Source: Paractinoplanes aksuensis
Lineage (GTDB): Bacteria; Actinomycetota; Actinomycetes; Mycobacteriales; Micromonosporaceae
Length of the DNA: 64,000 nucleotides
NCBI RefSeq assembly: GCF_024137025.1
Contig: NZ_JAMYJR010000001.1
Span: 62,001-126,000 of the forward strand
Direction: 5' to 3'
Shown here piece by piece: positions 62,676 through 64,000 of the stretch; the first letter of the stretch is position 1, and every line of letters starts with the position of its first letter. The translations under genes were made by a program, and so were the position numbers. The notes beneath the pieces were generated by a model, which worked only from the letters and a program-made list of their open reading frames with translations, searched no databases and had not been told where the DNA came from.

Positions 62676-63071
62676 CCGTTGTTCCTTCCGGATTTCGGCT
62701 GAGGGCAGGGGGAAACGGCCCGCCTCGGCGGGCATCAGTGGTGGTGGGATCGGCTGACCGCCTCATCGCGGCCGGGGCTGAATTCATACTATGCAGCTAG
62801 GAATAGAAGGCAACCTTGCGCCCGGCTGAATTAAGTAGCCCCTACCGAGGCCGATGGCGGCCCGGTCCGCGAACGCCGACTCAGCTGCCCGGCGGACGTC
62901 ACTGGCGTGGCGGGCGAGACCGATGGCGGCCCGGGCGGCAGCGTCGGCGTGGTTGCGTGGCCGGGTGAGGCGACGGCGGTCCAGGCCGAAGCGTCGGCTC
63001 GGCTAGGTGGTGGGTGTCGGTGGTGCGACGAGCGAGGTCGATGGCGGGTCGGGGTGGTGGGGCCGGCTCGG
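62676..63071. other. Promoter region of the sulfonate operon and gap to the ROK gene
   Basis: 396 bp. The AT-rich core is 62780-62835. The rest contains GC-rich sequence with a repeated GATGGCGGCCCGG-type motif (62851-62863 and again near 62920). No gene is supported. No SAM-type riboswitch was recognised in the leader. Confidence 0.5.
62786..62813 (-). promoter_or_regulatory. Predicted leftward promoter of the sulfonate operon
   Basis: On the minus strand TTGCCT (62813-62808) and TAGTAT (62791-62786) are separated by 16 bp, in the only AT-rich patch of the region. It lies about 110 bases before the ssuA start, leaving a leader of about 105 bases. Confidence 0.5.
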
Positions 63072-64000
63072 TTACGGGACTGGCGTCAGTGGCGCCGCGA
63101 AAACGTGGTCGAGAGCGACTGCGCCGCCGGACATGGCCAGAACGTTGCGGCCGAAGCTGCTGGCTCGGACGGTTGCGGTCACGTCGGCGCTGCCCGAGGA
63201 CCACTCGGTGGCTTCAGCCCGCAGCGTCGCGAGACAGCCGGGGAGCCGGTTCGTGCCCGCCTCGGACACCACCAGCACCTCGGGATCGAAGAGGTCGAGC
63301 AGCAGGGCCGTGGCCCGGCCGACCAGGCGGGCCCGCTCGGTGAACAACGCGACCGCTCCGGGCTGCCCGGCGGCCGCCGCGGCGATCAGCGCGGCGAGGT
63401 CGGGCCGGTCGATCAACCTGTCGGCCAGCGCGCGCCGCACGAGCGTGCGCTCCGACACGGCTGCCTGCAGGCAGCCCGCACGCCCGCAAGCGCAAACCTC
63501 CGCGTGCCCCTCGACCGGAAGGTGCGCGACCGCGCCGGCGGCCGACCGCGGACCGTGGTGGATCGTGCCGTCGGTCGCGAAGGCGACGTCGACGACGTTG
63601 CCCACGAACAGATGCACCGCGCTTTCCCGCGCCCGCCGGGCCGCCACGCCGAAAAGTTGCTCGGCCCGGAGCAGGGCGCGCGAGTTGCTGTCGACCCGGG
63701 TGGGCAGCCCGGTCGCCTCGGCCAGCGCTGTACCGACGGGGACATCGCGCCAGCCGAGCAAGGGATGGTCGACCACCGTGCCGTTCGCGGTGTCGACCCA
63801 GCCGCCGGTGGCCACCCCCACGCCCAGGATCCGCCGCCGGGTGCGCCGCAGGCTCGCGATGCGGGCGGCCAGTGTGGCCAGCACCGAGGCTGGGTCGTGC
63901 GCGGAGTGCGGGTCGCGGCGCTGGGTGATGATCTGGCCGCGCAGGTCGAGCAGGGCGACCGTGGTGTGCGGGACGGCGATGTGCACGCCGATCACGGCGA
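63072..64000 (-). CDS. ROK-family protein (sugar kinase or repressor), N-terminus outside window
   Basis: About 309 residues are visible; the frame stays open to base 64000, so the start lies beyond. ROK features: the phosphate loop near the visible start (VHIAVPHTTVALLDLRGQII), VGVATGGWVDTANGTVVDHP, ASFATDG-type loop (VDVAFATDGTIHHG), and the zinc-binding EVCACGRAGCLQA (CxCGxxGC). The visible part matches the whole ROK domain, so any missing part is probably an N-terminal winged helix, making it a NagC/XylR-type repressor rather than a kinase. This last step is inference. Confidence 0.85.
   Translation of the reverse strand, partial: AVIGVHIAVPHTTVALLDLRGQIITQRRDPHSAHDPASVLATLAARIASLRRTRRRILGVGVATGGWVDTANGTVVDHPLLGWRDVPVGTALAEATGLPTRVDSNSRALLRAEQLFGVAARRARESAVHLFVGNVVDVAFATDGTIHHGPRSAAGAVAHLPVEGHAEVCACGRAGCLQAAVSERTLVRRALADRLIDRPDLAALIAAAAAGQPGAVALFTERARLVGRATALLLDLFDPEVLVVSEAGTNRLPGCLATLRAEATEWSSGSADVTATVRASSFGRNVLAMSGGAVALDHVFAAPLTPVP

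Noticed and set aside
62676..62785. SAM-type riboswitch in the leader of the sulfonate operon
   Set aside because: None of the conserved SAM-I/IV blocks is visible in the about 105-base leader.
62899..63204. 101-residue Pro/Arg-rich leftward frame
   Set aside because: It overlaps the end of the ROK gene in another frame and has no ribosome site.

Overview
The window is a stretch of very GC-rich actinobacterial chromosome. Strong third-position G/C, frequent GTG starts and ATGA overlaps, several two-component systems, a GH9/CBM2 cellulase with a CebR-type operator, a streptophobe-type membrane protein and paired STAND/TPR regulators all fit. A soil mycelial genus of the Micromonosporaceae (Actinoplanes-like) is the best guess; this is inference from gene content, not a database result. 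No rRNA, tRNA, CRISPR array, integrase or transposase was recognised.

Left part (1-16 kb). A 5'-truncated polytopic membrane protein is followed by a secreted copper radical oxidase with a His-rich leader and a ricin-type lectin domain, a LiaS/NarL-type two-component system, an MmyB-type regulator and an acyl-CoA synthetase. The N-terminus of the synthetase is lost in a 156-bp block of pure G and C homopolymers (7256-7411), almost certainly an assembly artefact. Next is a leftward three-gene operon: processive GT2 synthase, UDP-GlcNAc 2-epimerase and secreted DUF2334 deacetylase-like protein. It looks like a compact exopolysaccharide pathway. A row of small orphan genes follows (methyltransferase, SnoaL, DUF2255, VOC, DUF6985-like and others).

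Middle (16-37 kb). A two-gene RNA-repair cassette (HD-phosphohydrolase/P-loop polynucleotide kinase plus RNA ligase) is divergent from a three-gene operon (DUF6493-like, SWIM zinc finger, HEAT-like). A decayed second SWIM finger lies just beyond that operon. Then come a GNAT and a YdcF-like gene whose start codons overlap on opposite strands, a fatty acid desaturase with its ferredoxin-type reductase and a divergent PucR-type regulator, an ABC exporter, a streptophobe-family protein, an OmpR-type two-component system and two membrane proteins, one ending in an FtsX-like extracellular domain. Three gene remnants (a stomatin-like tail, a histidine kinase core lacking its phosphoacceptor, and the front of an arginase) mark this as a rearranged zone.

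Right part (37-64 kb). Two paralogous STAND (NB-ARC + TPR) regulators lie about 5.4 kb apart. One carries two repeat-rich insertions. Between them are an HxlR regulator with four regularly spaced operator-like boxes, a RibD-like reductase, a peptidase E, a small secreted protein, a 27-bp tandem repeat of hairpins and the GH9 cellulase. The CebR-type operator of the cellulase lies inside the last codons of the second STAND gene. Then follow an NfeD/flotillin pair, a D-2-hydroxyacid dehydrogenase, an in-frame aldose epimerase-sulfurtransferase fusion, a TerC transporter behind a probable yybP-ykoY (Mn2+) riboswitch, a broken Kelch lipoprotein, a BON protein, a cutinase/PET-hydrolase-family esterase, a five-gene sulfonate (ssu-type) operon and a ROK protein cut by the window end.
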